A stretch of 64,000 bases of DNA from Cricetomys ansorgei. Lineage: Eukaryota > Chordata > Mammalia > Rodentia > Nesomyidae. The DNA is taken from NCBI GenBank assembly GCA_026225945.1, contig JAMJFZ010000769.1, positions 146,501 to 210,500 of the forward strand, in the 5' to 3' direction. Below the pieces are notes generated by a model that saw only the letters and a list, made by a program, of their open reading frames with translations, ran no database searches and had not been told where the DNA came from. Below, in pieces: positions 26,713-40,263 of this stretch; the stretch's first letter is position 1, and each line of letters opens with the position of its first letter. The position numbers were made by a program, and so were the translations under genes.

Positions 26713-28802
26713 AACTGCAAAGAGAGTCTTAGGAACACTGTCTAAAACTCTTCTCTCCATTTGCTCAAAAAAAAAGGAGAAAGAAATAGTGTAAATGTTT
26801 GCTCATTGTCCATCTCTTGTGATCCACTTCTACATTCCATTAAGTACTCCCTCCCAAGGATGCTCTGAGAGTAGAAACTGCAGGATTCTGAATGAGTAAG
26901 TTCCAATTGCATTGGGTACATGTCCTCATGCCTTTCTCAGTCTATTTGTAAACTAAGCTGTCTTTCATCAAGGGACTAAATATTTAGGTTTCCTTGCCTC
27001 TACTCTCTCTCAACTCTAGTTTTTCTACCACTCTAATCCCTCAAACTAGAAAGGAAGGCTAGATCTGTATTTTATCTTGCATGTGACCTTGGGCTGTTCT
27101 TTTACTTTTCTTTGGTCTTAGTTTCCCATATATAATGTTGGACAGGTATCTACTAAGTATTTGTTTTTCTTCTTAACTCCTGGCTAGATAGGCTTGATCT
27201 CATGGGTACTGTTGTGCTGTACCCACCCCACCCCCAACCACTTTGTCATCACCAGCTTAGAAGATGCAAATAGTAGGACAATAATATTTATAATGATTAT
27301 AATTAGATTTGTGTGGAACTATCTAATGTACAAAGAGTTTTCGGAAATAACCACGTTCCACCCTTACAGAGTCGTGAATTACATGGCCTGCATTTTCTAT
27401 CACTCTCAATTTCAAATCTAATGTCTTATCAACCCCTGGAGTATACTCAAGCTTTTGATTTGGAAAATAATGTTACCACATCAGCAGACGAGGTAACTGT
27501 TTCTTTTTTTCCATTTCAACTTGTGCAAGCAGAGGCTCAAGATGATTTGACATATTCATAATGACGTATGGATTGAAGATAAGTAATCAAGTCCTGAACA
27601 CATATTTTATGGCTTCTAGTTCACTGTTCTCAAAGGAATATTCATTATGCCTAGCATGATTTATAAAACTGCTTTATCAGCATAATTAAGCTATGAAATC
27701 CCAAATGACACTCATTACTCCATAGCTGACATAGCACAGGAGTTTACTCAGATGTACAAAACAGAATATATAGATGATACTAAGATGATCTTCCTTTACT
27801 TCTACTATCCTGCTTAAATAAGAAAACCAGAACACTTACCAGCTGCTTCAGCATTTATTTGGAACAATTGATTTTCTCCATTTACAAAATGTAAATATAA
27901 CTTCCAAATAAAAATTTATGGCATTTTAATGGGAAATTTTATTAGAGCATTTTTTACATGCCCAAATGACTTGATTGAAAGTTTCTAATTGAGGAGTATA
28001 ACATAGTTCTGGTTTGCATTTCCCAAATCCTGTTTTTCATGAAAACTCAGAAAGAATTCTTCTTTAGACTTTGATATTTTACAACTTAAAAGAGCTTCCA
28101 AGTTGGAATTTAGTTGATCCAAGTAAAAGTAGCATTAAGGTTACACATGCATCTGGGAGAAAAATGCTACATACAGACAATTTTATGTAGCTGGCTTTGC
28201 GAAAGATGATTTTTTTTTCCCCACAGGGAGAAAAGGCAACTAAAAACGTGCCTACTCTTATTCAGACATTTCCAATGTTTCTTTTTTTAAGGCACAAGTC
28301 TGATTACCTTTATGTCTTTTGGGAGCTGCAATTTTGCTGAAAAGTTATTCAGAATAGTCAGAACACTCACATAAAATAGATACTGAGTTTTAAAGTCCAT
28401 CCCCTCTATGGTAGTAATAAAATGTTCTAAAAATACTCTGAAAGACTCTTATGACATAGGGAATGAATCATTAGCTTATTTATGAATTGGTGATAGTCTG
28501 TGACAGTGTTTCCAAATTTGCTATTCCACAGTCTTGACTTTCATAACTCCAGGGAAGTCCTTGGCCTCCTAATAAAGTGAAGCTTATGTAACTTGGAAAA
28601 ATGTTATATGAATGAATGTATGCTTGCATGCATATCTGGATAGGTGCATGCACTCATATATATTTATATATTTATGTATTTGTACTAAGTGTAAATTTTG
28701 ATACAAAGACAATCAGTGGTATGCCTTATTTTCTGGTCCAGTGTACACCAGTGCTTATCAAACAGATAATGGTCAGTAACAATTCTATCTATTCTTTTAA
28801 AA
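26713..28802. other. Repeat-poor intronic block
   Basis: No transposon was recognised. Two overlapping frames near 27194-27561 have no family-like features and are treated as chance. Confidence 0.5.
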
Positions 28803-28966
28803 CAGTTTTTAAATTACATTTTATTTGTTTGGGTGTCTGTAGTACAGTCCAAAGACAACTTGTGGGAATCAGTTCTTTCCTCCAACTTGTAGGTCTCAGG
28901 GGTGAAACTCAGGTCATCAGGATTTGAGCCAAGTGCCTTTACCTGCTGAGCTATCTTACTACCCTT
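28803..28966 (-). mobile_element. B3-type SINE, antisense
   Basis: 'acaacttgtgggaatcagtt', 'aactcaggtcatcaggattt' and 'cctttacctgctgagctatc' are the inverted B3 body and head. Confidence 0.8.
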
Positions 28967-29479
28967 TATTTGTTCTTGTCATCATGAAGCTTAGCCTAGT
29001 TCTTATAGGTAGTTCTATTGAACTTACTAGCAAACACTCATGGGACATGTGTAACTCACCACCCAAATTTATCATCACTCAGCCTGGTCTGGTACACAGT
29101 TCCATAAGATGGATTTGTTGAGTTTGTATGTCATGACAATTAAACTTGATATAAAAGTTACATAATATACTCTTAATTTCTATACTCGAGAAGAACCTTA
29201 TTTTGAGTGGCAGTGCTCTAGAGCATTTAAGTTTTGACAGTATAAACCTGGATTCAAATCATGTGACACTGGGGCATGACAGAGTAGTTAACCAAACAAG
29301 AATATCTGAAAAATGTTACTGATGAGTCTTCATGTTTTGCCAATTGAGTCAAGTTCATGCAACAGAACTTGGCATTTCCTGTTTTCCTTAGCAATTATTT
29401 TAGAAGAGGAAATATATATGTAAAGGAATATTTAATCCTTTAATCTGGCAGTATGGCTGCTCTAGGGTAAAAAGAATGT

Positions 29480-30345
29480 TCCTACACACTTTTAATCCCA
29501 GTATTCAGAAAGCAGTGGTGGCACACACCTTTAATCCCAGTATTCAAATGGCGGTGGTGGTGCATACCTTTAATCCCAGCAGTTGGGAGACAGGAAGCAG
29601 AACCCAGAAGGAGTCAGTGTCAGACAGGACGTGACTTCTGAGATGAGTCAGAGTGAAGGGCAGATAGTTGGCAAAATGAGTTAAAGTGAGGATACACCCA
29701 ACTCTCATGATAGAAAAGCAGGCCCTCAGCTCAGAGAGCACACAGAGGATAAGAGGCAAAGGGAGGACAAAACAGAGACAATGAAATGGTCTGACTAAGG
29801 ATAAGACAGAGAAGCAGAGAGACTGACTGAGGCAGTATGGGGCAATGTGAGCTCACAGAGAAACAGAAGCAGCCTGAGAAGTCTGAGACAGAAATACAGA
29901 GGCACCTTGGCAGAAGAAGTCAGTATCAGATGGGAACAGTGAGTCAGTTTAAAGCCAACCAGAGCAGTTCAGTCTGAGGCAGTCCATACAGAGTCTGCCA
30001 GAGTCAGAAGAGTTCGGTCAGAAATGGTCAGCTGGCTCAGAAGGTCAGTTTGAACCAGTTGCTTGGAAAAGAATCAAAAGAGTTCAGTACAGCTCTGAGT
30101 TCAGAAGAAGCTAGTCAGAGTGGCTCAATTAGTAGTAAGTCTCGGAGGCTTAAAATTTGTAGATTGTACAGAGGCTGAGGCTGAAGCTTTCTAGCTGTAG
30201 GCTTAAGAGTAGATTGTGTGGAGGCCAAACTGATCCAGGACTCCAGGACTAGGACTGGGGATTGAATTAGTCAAAGAATAAAAATCCTTTGAACCCAAAT
30301 CAATGTCTACATCTGGCACCTATGCCTGCAAGAAACCATCTTTTA
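29480..30345 (+). mobile_element. LTR-like composite repeat, family not assigned
   Basis: The block opens with two imperfect copies of a B1-like head ('cacctttaatcccagtattc', then 'catacctttaatcccagca') and continues for about 750 bp as G/A-rich sequence studded with GTCAG and CAGAG words. It ends with AATAAA at 30279 followed by 'tgtctacatctggcacc', an arrangement like the end of a rodent retroviral LTR. No gag or pol frame adjoins it. It could be a solo LTR of a mys- or ERV-type element or a non-autonomous composite. Confidence 0.5.
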
Positions 30346-30871
30346 ATAGGAAGAGGGCCAAGAATTAATTGTTGGGAAAGCCACTGCTTAATTTAATACC
30401 TCTTCCATCCTTTATAATAAAACATGATGTGGTATATATAAATTTTGAGTTTATTTTTACCTACTGTATAAACTGTTGTGTGCATATTCTGTTTAGATTT
30501 AGGGACAATGCTTTGTAACAGCAAAATAGTTCATTTACTTTGAATCTGGAGAGATGTGTATTCAAATCCTAATATTTTCTGTGGCCAAAGAAGAAGATAC
30601 TAATAAGTTTGAAACTCAATTTCTGGATTCATACCTTCGGGAGAATTCCACAGATTAAAGATAATATACACAAAATGATGAAATGCCTGATATAGGAATT
30701 GTTCAAGGAGTTATAATTGCTATTAATAATGACAACATTTAGAACAGACAAAAATTTACAGCAGAACATTTAACTGAATGCAAGTGACCTTATCAATATC
30801 TTAAGTATGTATATGTAACTTTTTATAACTCTTTGTCCTTATCTTTATCTTTATGGTCTTAAAAGTTTAAA

Positions 30872-30985
30872 TCAGGCATAGTGACTTACATCTGTAACCT
30901 TAGAACTTGGGTTGCTGAGGCATGAGGATTGTGAATTAGAAGGTACCCTTGATCTCTATAGGAACTCTATGTCTTAGCACTATCC
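30872..30985 (+). mobile_element. Old B1-type SINE
   Basis: 'caggcatagtgacttacatc', 'gggttgctgaggcatgagga' and 'ggaactctatgtcttagcac' are recognisable but much diverged. Confidence 0.5.
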
Positions 30986-32684
30986 CCCAAAGCCTGACAC
31001 AAAGCACAAATGCTCATTAATTAACTTATGGTGATAGTTTTAGAGTAAGAGAGCAGACAGAAGAGTGGCTATAGAGGTAGAAAAGGATAAGACCAAAAGA
31101 AGCCTTGTGTGTTCAGTGTTTTTATACTAAATAGGTTTTTACTTGAAAGATGTCCAATCAAGGTTCAGTCAGAAAATGAAAATCACTCTAGTTATTTTTC
31201 ACCAAGAGATTTTAATGAGAGGAATTACTTGCTCAAAGGTAGTAAAGCTAAGAAGCCATAGGTACTAAAGGCTAAAGGGACAGTGGCAAGAGGTGATATT
31301 GCCAGAACTCAAATATCAGGGCCATTTGTCTGGATACAGGGCTATTGGAGAGGCTGATGCTTGGGAGCTAGAGCTAGTAGAAATATAGCGCTATTGACAG
31401 ATCTTTTGGTGGAAGTAAGGCAAGGAAAAGAAGAGTAATTACACTACTCTCTATCCCTTCTAGCCCTTGAGCTTGTGCCCATGATTCCTGTTCGATAAAG
31501 TTACAGATAAGCCAACTTTTCTTAATAAAGAGTAGAGCAGTGGAAAATCTAGAGGGTAGAAATGAAAACAAGCAAACAAATTACTAAAATGCATAGTGAT
31601 GTAATCAACCATCTATGTCAATATATAGAGAGTAATAAAATAAGAAAACTCTAAATAAGTTACAATAGAAAAGCATCCTGGGTTCAAAGGAAACTGGTGT
31701 AACAAAAGGAAAGAGGAAGGTAGCAGTTAAAAGCAATACACAAAACTGGTCTGCAGCAAAGATCAGATATGAGTGCTGATTATTCGTGCATTTGGTTACA
31801 GTGTTTGCCTTATTTATTGTTTTTATGCTCAAGACTCTCCCTACTAAATAATGAACTTCTTTAAAACAGGAGTCTTGCTCATATTTGTCACTCATGCCCT
31901 GTGCACAGTAGCCTCAAAGTATTCTCTTTGAATGAGCAAAGGAAAAAAAATTGGGGAAGAACACAGATATCACTCAAAAATGATGGTAACATATAGATGA
32001 TGGTTTCCTATCACTGATTATTTAACTGGCAAGATGGACTTTCTGGAGAGATAGGTGAGTCTCTTCAGAATGAAGATAAAGTCTCCAGATAGTTATAAGT
32101 TATAAGTTTTATGGACAATTTGCTATCTTTGAAAAACTTAGTGATCTGCTATTCTGAAAATAACTTTTGTCAAAAAGCAGCAACTAATCCACAATTAAGA
32201 AAGAGAAGACCCTTGAAAAATATATTGGTATAGGTTTAGAATTTAAATGAGAAAGGAAGGGGGGATGCTGTATATAATTTGATGCTCTCTTAGCATCATT
32301 TATTCATAGGTTCTTTACTTCAGTAAATGTTTAAGTGTGTGTCATGCAGTGCGAATCCTAAGCTCTGGGGCTACAGGCTAAAGCTTTTAAGGAAAAGCAG
32401 AACTTTATAAGGCGTCCAAATTTTATCTGATTTTATTTTTCTCAAACTTTAAAATACATATCTTCATTCCAGAAATGTTAGAAGATGCAGTTAAGTGTCA
32501 AAAGAAAATGAAAGCACGTCACATCTCAGCACCAGAAATAGCTATGATTTACATTTCAGAGCTTTACTTCTAGTCTTTTTCTCTTGTACATTTTATAGAG
32601 TTGTTTATGTTTATTATACTGTAGCCTAACTTTTTAAAAAATTAACATTTGCTTTCTCTTGCTCCTTTTTTTTAAAAATACAAG

Positions 32685-32868
32685 TATACATTTATTTCTG
32701 TATATGTGTGTGACACAGTGCATATATGGGGGTGAGAGAACAAATGGTGAGAGTCAGCTCTCCTCTTTCATCATGTGGGCCTGAAGGATGGAGCTCAGAG
32801 TAGTCATGCTTGGTGACACATGCACTGACAAGTGCAAGAACACTGAAGTATCTTGCCAACCTTACCCC
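32685..32868 (-). mobile_element. B3-type SINE, antisense
   Basis: 'gtgagagtcagctctcctct' and 'agtcatgcttggtgacacat' followed by 'agtatcttgccaacctt' are the inverted B3 parts. Confidence 0.75.
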
Positions 32869-32889
32869 CTCTATCTCTATCTCTCCTAT

Positions 32890-33025
32890 ATTTTTTCTTT
32901 TTGAGACAGGTCTCACTGTTTAGTGTTGGCTGGCTTGGAAGTCACTTTGTAGACCAAGCTATCTTTGAACTCACAAAGATATACCTGTCTCTGTCTCCTA
33001 GGCACTAGAATTAAAGAACTGCATC
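32890..33025 (-). mobile_element. B1 SINE, antisense
   Basis: 'tttttgagacaggtctcact', 'ctttgtagaccaagctatct' and 'ggcactagaattaaagaact'. It abuts the B3 copy. Confidence 0.82.
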
Positions 33026-33377
33026 TTAATAATAACTTGAGATGTTATTTTTGCTTATTATTGGCTTTACCAATTTTGTAGAAAACATTGCACAAGTTTT
33101 CAAAATTAATTTGTGACAAAGAAAACTTAAATTTATGTTGCATTATGGAGATAAATTGTTAAGACTCTGGAGATTGTTAAAAACAGGCTTCTGAGAAGAA
33201 AGCCAAGTAAAGTGTTGCGATGCCTTCTGTTTTCATGATCCTCGTGTGTAAATGATACTACAGAAGAATGCCAGTACGCTTAAAAAAACACAGTCCATCA
33301 CCACAAGGTTGATAACAGTTATGCTATGGAAAATATAATTTATAGACTTAGGTGAACATTTTTTCACCTATAAACAT

Positions 33378-33502
33378 TATTTTTTGAAACAGGGTCTCAT
33401 TATGTAGTCCTGGCTGTCCTGAAACTCACAACTCACAGACATAAACCTGACTGTACCTCCTGAATTATATGATTAAACATGTAAACTACCATGCTTGGCT
33501 CA
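33378..33502 (-). mobile_element. B1 SINE, antisense
   Basis: 'tgaaacagggtctcattatg' to 'taaactaccatgcttggctc', diverged. Confidence 0.72.
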
Positions 33503-34771
33503 CCGCAAACATTCTAACATTTCTTTATTTTTGGTCTCTTAGAAACTTTCAATATTATATGAAAATCTTTTCCTAACCAAATTCAGACATTTAATTTCTG
33601 TAAGTTTCAAGTATTCTAATAACTGATAACTGTTCTGTTATTTTCAATTTACCTTCTGAAAAGAGAGTATTTAGAAGTTATTTATCTTCCCCCAAATGTT
33701 CGTGTTTACATTAAATGTGTTCTTTTTAAGGTGCTTCACTATATAAGGCATGCAGCTTCTTACTTCAGTTACATTTTCCCCTTCTTTAAAATAATTATTT
33801 TGGCAGTTAATCTCAATATAGGAACTGGATATACCACATGTACATGTATTTTTCATTAGTCATTCCCAAAGTCATGAGAAGTACAATGTTATTTCCAATG
33901 TGCACAGGAGACTCAAAAAGGGAGTTAGGGATGGTAATTTGCTCACTTGGCTTAGCTAGGAGTTATATGGAGTTTTAACTCCTAAACCAGTCATTTGGCT
34001 CCTGAGTTATGCTTTCTTCCTTGGAAGTGACAATTGTATTTTGATGAGAATAGAGGAACTAACAAAACATTTCAGACTCACCAAAATGATAAAAAGATGT
34101 ACTCATGTTCTTATTTCACATTGTACTATGAAATGCATATCATAGTGTTTTTTAAAGGTAGTTTCTTTTAGCTTCCAAGGAGCATGTGTGGTATGAATCC
34201 TGGGTATATCCTGTCTTTGAAATTTTAAAAATAGCAGTATCTCAATTAATTTGGCAGCAGCCCTAAAAATAGGTACTATTCTATTATTGTGTACCTTACA
34301 AATGAAGAAACTGAAGATTAGGAAAGTTGAGGCCATAATTAAGTATATTGGGAGAAATGGTTTTAGGGTCACATGAATTTGATCCTTAATCCTTAGGTGT
34401 TTGATTAAGATAGTTATATCAAAATCAGACATGATTAGGAGAGAGTATAGGTATTTCTTGTTAATATTGAATAAGCTTCCAATAAAGTGTATCCATTACC
34501 GTAGTCATGTTAGAGAAAGACATAACTAGACCCCATCAGTTTTGATTCTCACTCCTGTTTCCCATAGTATACTAGTACATTCCTGGAAGACATTGAATGA
34601 AATGAGAATTTGGAAGAAATCAAAAGATCAAAGGAGTACAGAAAAAAGACAGCATTAACACAGTAATTTAAAAAATAAAATATGCTGATAAAAAACTTTC
34701 AAGAAAAGTAAGGTCCCTCCTTACTCTTGATTTCAGTACCCCAGTTTCACTCCATAGAGTCAGTAACAGTC

Positions 34772-34890
34772 AGAGACTGTTTTTTAACAGTCTTTCTATG
34801 TAGGCCAACCTGCCTTAAACTCACAGAGTTCAACTGTCTCTGCCTACCAAGTGCTAAGATTAAAGGCCTGTGCCACCACACCTGGCTTAC
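34772..34890 (-). mobile_element. B1 SINE, antisense, partly deleted
   Basis: 'ctatgtaggccaacctgcct' jumps directly into 'aaactcacagagttcaactg' and ends 'gtgccaccacacctggctta'. A segment of the B1 3' half is missing. Confidence 0.8.
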
Positions 34891-34945
34891 TAACTTAGTT
34901 TCTGTTTTCTTCTATAGATAAACACACATATGAAACTATGCCCTT

Positions 34946-35006
34946 CTTAATATATTAATAATAAATTATTATTAAATAATTAATTTAAATAATAAATAAA
35001 TAATAA
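34946..35006. repeat. (TAA)n-type A/T-rich simple repeat
   Basis: Imperfect TAA, AAT and TAAA units in both orientations, able to fold on itself. Confidence 0.8.
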
Positions 35007-35878
35007 TTCTGTTCACTAACATTGTCACCCTTTTACTAAGCTGGAAGCTTTTATTTTATTTTTTTCTCTTGTAGAGAATCAGATTGATGGATTGTGAGTA
35101 AAACTTCATTCTGTGAAAAGTTATCTTGGGACCTGTAAAAGAACAAAATACAGCAATAAATGTAGGTGGCCATTATTAGCAGCTAATGTCCCTTAAATCA
35201 AAATGGACAAGCATTCAAAGCTTTATAAATGTGAACGCTTTCTTTCAACTTCACCAACAAACAACTCATTATGCAAATGGAAATTAATATTATCATCCTA
35301 GGTACAAAAAGGATGAATTATTTTATATTCTGACACATAAAAGCAATGCTTGGTACTTGATATCTTAATTAAGCTTTGGGACTGCTGCCATTCTTTATAT
35401 TAAAAAAATGATACTCATATTCTCCAACTTCTAGAGCACAATGCATTTCAGACACACATGTTTTTATATGTCAGGCTAGTTTAGAAGGAGCTGAATCCTA
35501 AAATCTCAGGATCCAGGAACTACTGTAATTTGGGATAATAGATCTGGGTATCTTCTAGGAAATTAGTTTCCCATTAGATGCTTGTGAAGGATAACTAAAT
35601 TCACAGGCTCCTCTGTTTAAATTGGGAGGAATTGAAAACCCTTAAGCCCGAAGAGTAGGCTTGGAAATGAGCCTTTGTGCTTTCTTCTCTGGCCTTGTCA
35701 GAGAAGAAATTCTGTGTGAGGGGAAAGAAAGGCTTGGCTTCTAGTCTGTTGCCTAGCTGAATTGGGGTACTCAGAACAAGTTATATTTGGAAGATGAAAA
35801 TTTTAAATGAGAGATTTTTAGTGGTAAGATGCTACATCTTTTTCATTTTCTTATTCAATAGAAATTATAAACTATGTA

Positions 35879-35886
<8 letters not shown>

Positions 35887-35918
<32 letters not shown>
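35887..35918. repeat. (AC)n microsatellite
   Basis: About 16 AC units. Confidence 0.93.
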
Positions 35919-35919
<1 letters not shown>

Positions 35920-36629
35920 AGATCAACTATGTGATGACTATATATATATGATGTAGTCCAAAGAACTCTCATAACTAGGAGGTCGAGACAGATTAGAGCC
36001 ACATAATGAATTTACTTCCTGTTTGCCTTTTAAATCCCTCAGCAGTCAGAACATTCCTGATTTGAAAAAAGATTTAGATCTCTTGCTCTGAACTTACCCC
36101 TTGGGCTATGCTCCGATGTTAATTTTAAGCTAGTTGCTTTCAATTTGAAATAAAATGTCCTGTAAATGGTGGTCATAGGTCCCCCAAGTTAGATCATTAC
36201 TTAACCAGTGGAATGCCTGAGAGTCTTGCCCTGCATGACAGAACTCAGAGACCAGAGATCTGTTTTTGTAGGAACAGAGTCTTCTGATAAGTCGCTAACT
36301 GCAGGTATTTCTAGGGAAGAAAGGTGAAAGATTTCATTACTAGTGCTTCAACTCCTTTCCTAGTCACTGTACCACCACATTGACCAGCTTTTCTCCCCTT
36401 ATGGTTCATATTTTTCCTTAGTAGGGATTTCTGTGGTGGCTCAATTCTTCCATATACATCTCATCCTTTGCCCTGTCCTGATTCATGTTCTTTCTAAAGT
36501 CATGTCTATAACTCTCATGCTGATTGGATTTCCAGTTGTATTAACTCTCTGTCTTTGTAATCAAATGCTTGACTGAGACTGCTTAGGAGGTAAAGAGATT
36601 TATTTTAGTTTTGGTTTCATTGGCTTATT

Positions 36630-36772
36630 TTGGATATAGGGTTTTCCTACTGATATATAGCATAGGCTGGGCTTGAATTTATTTTGTAGCCAAGGCTGGA
36701 CTCAATCTCACCATCCTCATGCTTCAGCTTTTCTAGTGCAAGTATTACAAACCTGTGCCACCTGCCTGGCTT
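36630..36772 (-). mobile_element. Old B1-type SINE, antisense
   Basis: 'gatatagggttttcctactg', 'gtagccaaggctggactcaa' and 'gtgccacctgcctggct' show a diverged inverted B1. Confidence 0.6.
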
Positions 36773-37154
36773 GAAAGATTTATTTTCATTCACAGTTCTG
36801 GAGACTCAAGATAAGGATTAGAAAGGCTGATCTAGTGATGGCAGCATGTCATAACCAGACTGTATGACAGATGAAATAACCAGAGACAGAGACAGAGAGA
36901 GCATGTGTCCTGAAAGAAAAACAAAGAAGTAAAGAAAGGGAGCATGTTCCCCCTTCTCTGTCAAGTATGAAGTAAATGAAGCTAGAGGGGGAAACTGACT
37001 TGGTCACTGGAAGGTGAAAGAAGGAACTATTATGGACAGAGGAGCTCCTGAGTGTGTGTGATCCCTAAATCCAATCTTTTACCTGGTGAAGTGATAGATG
37101 CTGTTATCTATGTCAATAGCATCCTTAGAGTTTAAATGGTGAAGTCTTGAGCTG

Positions 37155-37245
37155 CAGTTCAGAGGAATGTATAGAATGGAGCAGTGCTTACTTAACATAT
37201 GTGAACTCTAGTTTCCTAAACCCTGGGTTCAATCACAATAAGGAG
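37155..37245 (+). mobile_element. Possible ID/B4-type SINE
   Basis: 'agctgcagttcagaggaatg' and 'ctaaaccctgggttcaatca' resemble the ID head and B box. Confidence 0.45.
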
Positions 37246-38149
37246 GAAGGAAGAAGGCAGGGATGAAGAGAAAATTAGGTAGAGAAAGAGGTATAGGGAA
37301 AGGGGACTTTCTAGATTCAAGTGTATCACACAGAAACACAGAAATATAAACATGGTACTTTTGGATATCCTTTACTAAAAATATCTTGGTCTGTGTCAGA
37401 GGACAGGGCCATCTGATATCTAATGATGTCTGAAGTAAATATTCTGCCATTCATTAAATTTCATAATAACTGCAGTTGGTGATGGGTCACTTTTTAATGA
37501 ATGATTTACAAATTAGCCTTTAGCAGGATCTAATCATTAGTATTTAATCTCTGCAAATAAAGCATTATTAACTATCACATTCTTTATTTGGATATGGCAC
37601 ACCATGCCAAGTCCTTTGGATGTATGGGCAGTTTGAAGTTCTCCACCTTTTCCTTCTCCATCGAGAGTATGCAAAACACAGGAATAAAAGCATTTTACTA
37701 GGTTCCTAGATCTTAATTATCTTATATTGTGTATTATCGTGCACTAATTATTCATGCTTAAAGACGCGGCAGATTTTCTTCTTCCAGTTCTCAACAATAA
37801 CAGCTACAATAATAACAACAACAAAAAACCATTTATTTTCCTTAATAAGATTAAAGTGTGAGTACTAGCCTAAGGCAGAAATGATGCAAAAGGTTTTCTT
37901 GCAAAATGTTAAATTTGCTTTTTCCATGGTAATTTGGGCTAAACTTGTACTTATACTCATTTGGCATTCGTTTTATTCATGACAATAATGGAAGGGATAG
38001 TACTGAAGAAGGTGTGTTGATGTTGGGGATGTGGGGCTGGTGGGAGGCAGGCAGGGCATAGTAATCCATCAGAACCTGAAATTTCTGCTATTAGAAAAAT
38101 ATTAGATCAGAATATTAGGGTTGTATTTATTTATTTGTTTACTTATTCA

Positions 38150-38262
38150 TTTAGTTTGGCTGTCCTTGAACTCACTATGTAGATCAGGATGGTCCTAATC
38201 TCAGACACTCACCTGACACTGCTTCCTGAGTGCAGAGATTTAAAAGGTGGGCCCTTTACTAT
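38150..38262 (-). mobile_element. B1 SINE, antisense, truncated
   Basis: 'ggctgtccttgaactcacta' and 'tgtagatcaggatggtccta' continue to 'gagtgcagagatttaaaagg'. The 3' end of B1 is missing. Confidence 0.7.
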
Positions 38263-38279
38263 CTTCAGGTAGAGTTTTA

Positions 38280-38370
38280 GGGCTGGATTTGTGGTTCAGT
38301 GATAGAACCTGTGCATAACACAGGTTCAGTTCTAATATAGATAAATAAATCATCAGTAAATAAATAAATC
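38280..38370 (+). mobile_element. ID-type SINE
   Basis: 'gggctggatttgtggttcag' and 'tgatagaacctgtgcataac' followed by an A-rich tail with repeated aataaat. Confidence 0.65.
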
Positions 38371-39746
38371 TGAAGTTCAAAACAGAAACACATGAATAGT
38401 TAAAAAGTCAGGAGAATTTTTCCTTGGAATAATCTGAAGGTGAGATTGTATTTGACTTCAAGGACATCTGTGGTGTTGAGATTAGTGTATGAATATGTCT
38501 CATGAGAATTGAACGTGGTTAATTGTGAATTTTCACTCATATCTAGAGAAAAAAGTGTATATTTATAATTTGAATACTTATCTTAAATCTAGGGAAAATC
38601 AGACTTGCGGGTGTTCCATTCAAAACTGATGGAGAAGGACGCAGATTGCAGCTCGGTGGTGAAAGAGGGCTGGCATAGTGTAACCAAGACCCTGGATTTC
38701 CTATATTACCCTATCCTAATCTACTTATTTTTAGCAAAATGCCCTGCCTAATTATCATAAAATAATTTTATGCATTAACTAACTACTACACTGACATGCC
38801 TCAGTGGTAGCACTTAGTATCTAGGCTAGTAGCTTTGAAACAGATCCAAGTTCTCCTTCGTACTGACTTCTTTTCTTTACCTCAAGAAGGACTGAAGAGA
38901 ATGAGTGATACTGTCTCCTTAGCCTAAGCAGAAGTTTTGAGACAGACTATTGACAGCCATAAAAGAGTGGCAGAGATTTTTGGTATCACAAGGGAACAGT
39001 ACCTCTGTCTATCCTCCTATACTATTTATAGGCAGCAAATTCATTGTTATTTTCTGATTGTGAGAATAGATGGTAGGACCTTTCACATGCTTGGCAAACC
39101 TTAGTGGTTCAGGGTGAGGGATAGGAAGAGAAAAGGCTTACATCTCTGAGATTGTCTTTTAATTTGGGATGGTAACTGCTTTATTTCTGGTAGCTTCTCA
39201 ATCACTGGCCAAAGCTTTGTGCATGCCGTTCCCTGGCTGTATTAGTGAATTGAGATTGTCCAGCCTTTGTAATAGAAAAGGCTAGAGCGTAAGAATTTGG
39301 GAAGGGATGTTGAGATTATCCAGTCAGCTACAGTTAAGTGTCACAATCAATTAACCATGAATCACCTTTCTTGCCTTGCTAATAAGCATTCTCTTTAGCT
39401 AATTGTTTCTTTCTCCCTTTAATTCAATCCTTTGGTTCCTGAGGCTAGTCTTCATATCTGTGTTAGGAATGTTTCCACAAAGAAGCTTCAGCTCAGACTG
39501 TAAGGTATAAACAGAAGAATAATTCTGATGATTCACCCATAGCAGTGGAAAATTACATTATTTGAAGAAAAATCAACTGTAGAATTGATGTCTCCAAGAG
39601 CTTAAGCCTGACAAAAGCCAGAAGGAAGGTCTTTCACAATCTAATGTTATTAAACCGTTAGCAAGCACCACCAATTATTGTCCTAGATGTCAGGGCTAAA
39701 TTAAACCAGTGTAATCTTTTCAGAAGTCTGTTTCCATCATTCATCT

Positions 39747-39821
39747 TTTTTTCTTTTTCCTCTCTCCCTCTCCCTCCCTCTCTCCCTCCCCCCCAGTCTG
39801 TGAGAGTGTGTGTGTGTGTGT
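39747..39821. repeat. (CT)n-rich tract plus (GT)n
   Basis: A C/T-only stretch to 39795 with a C8 run, followed by a short GT run leading into the next B1. Confidence 0.85.
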
Positions 39822-39961
39822 TTGAGACAGGGTTTCTCTATGTATCCCTAACTGTCCTGGAACTCACTATATAGACCAGAATGACCTCAAACTCTGGGAG
39901 AGCCCCCTGCCTCTGTCCCCTGAGTGCTAGGAATAAAAGTGTGTGCCACTATTCCCAACTT
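39822..39961 (-). mobile_element. B1 SINE, antisense
   Basis: 'tgagacagggtttctctatg', 'gtcctggaactcactatata' and 'tgagtgctaggaataaaagt'. Confidence 0.9.
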
Positions 39962-39991
39962 CATCTTTTCTTCTTTAAAAATGAAACATGA

Positions 39992-40207
39992 CTTGAGGCT
40001 GGAGAGATAGTACAGTGGTTTCACTGGCTGCTCTTCCAGAGGACCCCGGTTCAATTTCCAGCACTCACATGGCAGGTAACTACTGTCTATAACTCTAATC
40101 CCAGGGGATCCAATGCGCTCTTCTAGCCTCTGTAAGCACTACACATACATGGTACACAGACATATGTTCGCACAAGAGATTCATACACATAAAAAAATAA
40201 AATCTCA
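39992..40207 (+). mobile_element. B2-family SINE, near full length
   Basis: The head is 'ggctggagagatagtacagt', then 'ggctgctcttccagaggacc', 'caggggatccaatgcgctct' and the tail 'cacataaaaaaataaaatct'. Confidence 0.92.
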
Positions 40208-40221
40208 AAATAAAAAGAAAT

Positions 40222-40263
40222 ATGCCTTTAATCCCTATAATTGGGAAGCAGAGGCAGGTGCTG
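40222..40263 (+). mobile_element. B1 SINE fragment
   Basis: 'atgcctttaatccctataat' and 'gaagcagaggcaggtgctga' form a short B1 5' piece directly after the B2 tail. Confidence 0.65.

Noticed and set aside
27194..27561. Overlapping sense frames of 75 and 82 codons
   Set aside because: No family-like motif and no splice structure; within expectation for 34 kb of intron.
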